NCBI GenBank assembly: GCA_022360105.1
Contig: JAKSDL010000148.1
Location: forward strand, 1-5,256
Reading direction: 5' to 3'
Length of the DNA stretch: 5,256 bases
Source of the DNA: Pseudomonadota bacterium
GTDB lineage: Bacteria > SAR324 > XYD2-FULL-50-16 > JAHJRI01
The notes under the pieces are model-generated. The model made no database searches, had not been told where the DNA came from, and saw nothing but the letters and a program-made list of their open reading frames with translations. The stretch's first letter is position 1, and the number at the start of each line of letters is the position of its first letter. Of this stretch, positions 3,920 through 5,256 are shown one piece after another. The position numbers and the translations under genes are program-made.

Positions 3920-5256
3920 ATGATATTCAATAGGGTCAAAACGAAAATTACCATGGGTGCTTTGGGAATCATAATTTTTACCATGACCTTAACCACGATT
4001 ATTGTAGCGGTTATTATCATCAATCAAAACCGGGGAATTTCTTTCAAGTTGGTACAACAGTCCATGAATATCGTTCGTGACGATATTATCGGTGTTCAGG
4101 AAAAACTGCTGGAACAGTCACGACAGGCTGCAAAAGCCAATGAGATGGGAGCAAATCTGGAATTCATCTCTTCGATGAGCTACGAAATGGGTGCAGGCAT
4201 GGGTTTTGAGAGCATGCTCCAGGACATGGCTACCACCCTTTACCAAATCGAATTGACCGCCAATATTTGGAAAGCAGCATTTTATAAAAAAGACGGATCC
4301 CTGGGAGGATTTGCCTTGATTGACGAGAAAGCAAGTCTGATCGGGTTTCGACGTTCTACCGATTACCTGGTAGCCGAGTTAAAAGGCAATGAAAAAATCA
4401 CTTCGGAATCCTGGAAACCCAGGGAAACAATTTCCGGATTCAGCCAGACATATCCGGAAACGCTGCCCAACCAGGAATCGTTAGAGTTTTTCCCGGAAGG
4501 TGAGTTTCTCGCGCTTAAAGCTGCTGTTCCGATAACTGCTACTATTTTAGACAGCGAAACCCTGGAGGAGAAAATTCAGCAAGTCGGCGTTATGATCTGT
4601 TTTTATAAGTTTGAAACAGCTTTTGCGGAACGTATGTCCAGGATAACCGGCAACAAGATCGGTATTGTTCCGGTTGAAGGTCCCGTCATTGGAAATCTCG
4701 CAGGTTATGACAATCCGGAATCCGAACGATTCGATGAGGTCAAGCATCCGTGGAGCATTCACCAACAAAAGGTGATTCTTGATACGGTCGATCTAGAGGA
4801 GAGCAGCTTTTTCCAGGGCCTTCTACCCATATACTCCGGTAAGATGTACCTGGGATCGATCGTCGCGCTCTATTCCCAGGATGAAGCTTCGGCAAATGCC
4901 TGGTTCATTATCAAGGCTATGAGTCTGGTTTCTTTAGGCTGTATTATTATTTTGATTCCACTGGCCTATCTATTTTCAAAATCCTTTTCCGGCCCCCTGG
5001 AAAAGATGTCCCGCCTAATCTCCAACGTGGAACTCTCCGGCGATTTTTCACTCCGGGCCGATGTGTCCGGTAAGGATGAAATCGGTCAAACATCAGCGGC
5101 GTTTAACCATCTAATGGACTCCCTTCAGGAAGCAGTGAGCAAAATCAATACCGTGATGGGAGCTGTAGCCAGGGGGGACCTTTCCAACAAAGTTACGGGA
5201 GATTTTCAGGGAGACCTGCATGATCTCAAAACTAATGTCAATGAAACAATGGATGT
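3920..5256 (+). CDS. Transmembrane HAMP-containing receptor, probable methyl-accepting chemotaxis protein, 3' end cut by window edge
   Basis: The frame is open for 445 codons from ATG 3920 to the edge. TM1 spans about residues 12-34 and TM2 about 333-352. They enclose an extracytoplasmic segment of about 295 residues that starts helical (about 40-75) and is probably a Cache-type ligand domain, though I cannot assign the subtype. A HAMP domain follows (about 354-408) with the conserved Pro359 and the DEIG motif at 386-389. A second HAMP-like unit begins near 409 and includes ARGDLSNKVTGDFQGDL. This tandem arrangement is common in chemotaxis receptors, whose methylated signalling hairpin would lie beyond the edge. 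A histidine kinase or cyclase output cannot be excluded. The start is fixed by an in-frame TAG at 3908-3910; the ribosome binding site is weak (GAG at 3910-3912). It is probably transcribed from the -24/-12 promoter under control of the preceding activator. The ligand is unknown. Confidence 0.9.
   Translation, partial: MIFNRVKTKITMGALGIIIFTMTLTTIIVAVIIINQNRGISFKLVQQSMNIVRDDIIGVQEKLLEQSRQAAKANEMGANLEFISSMSYEMGAGMGFESMLQDMATTLYQIELTANIWKAAFYKKDGSLGGFALIDEKASLIGFRRSTDYLVAELKGNEKITSESWKPRETISGFSQTYPETLPNQESLEFFPEGEFLALKAAVPITATILDSETLEEKIQQVGVMICFYKFETAFAERMSRITGNKIGIVPVEGPVIGNLAGYDNPESERFDEVKHPWSIHQQKVILDTVDLEESSFFQGLLPIYSGKMYLGSIVALYSQDEASANAWFIIKAMSLVSLGCIIILIPLAYLFSKSFSGPLEKMSRLISNVELSGDFSLRADVSGKDEIGQTSAAFNHLMDSLQEAVSKINTVMGAVARGDLSNKVTGDFQGDLHDLKTNVNETMD

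Noticed and set aside
3799..4023. Minus-strand frame across the receptor start
   Set aside because: Its hydrophobic stretch is the complement of the receptor's TM1 coding region, so it is a shadow.
4547..4768. Minus-strand frame of 73 codons within the receptor gene
   Set aside because: It lies opposite the continuous receptor frame and shows no independent start signal or recognisable domain.

Overview
The window reads as Gram-negative chromosomal DNA of moderate GC. A Sec-type signal peptide, a transmembrane chemoreceptor-like protein and a strong sigma-54 promoter with an IHF-like site all fit that. The style of the regulator and receptor recalls Desulfobacterota (former Deltaproteobacteria), but no marker gene proves the taxon and this is a weak inference.

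Layout: (1) 1-815, minus strand: the 5' part of a secreted metallopeptidase-like protein, running off the left edge. (2) 816-1694: an 880-base divergent intergenic region with no convincing gene. It holds an 8-bp-periodic GGAA repeat, a nested set of complementary arms (possible folded RNA) and several short perfect dyads ahead of the regulator. (3) 1695-3452, plus strand: a complete 585-residue sigma-54 activator with two PAS domains, an AAA+ domain and a C-terminal helix-turn-helix, and no receiver domain. (4) 3453-3919: a control region with two in-phase palindromes (TTGC-N6-GCAA), an exact IHF-consensus match, a third near-palindrome, a -24/-12 promoter and a leader of about 266 bases. (5) 3920-5256, plus strand: the 5' part of a membrane receptor with TM1, a large extracytoplasmic domain, TM2, HAMP and a second HAMP-like unit. 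It is probably a methyl-accepting chemotaxis protein and runs off the right edge.

The main result is a compact circuit that can be read from the DNA. A one-component PAS-sensing sigma-54 activator sits directly before a receptor gene whose upstream region has every expected part in the expected order: tandem activator sites, IHF bend, -24/-12 promoter. The first activator site overlaps the activator's own stop codon. The likely job is to switch on a specific chemoreceptor when the cytoplasmic PAS signal is present. The components belong to known classes; the particular pairing and operator are predicted here from sequence alone. The divergent metallopeptidase-like gene has no clear link to this circuit.
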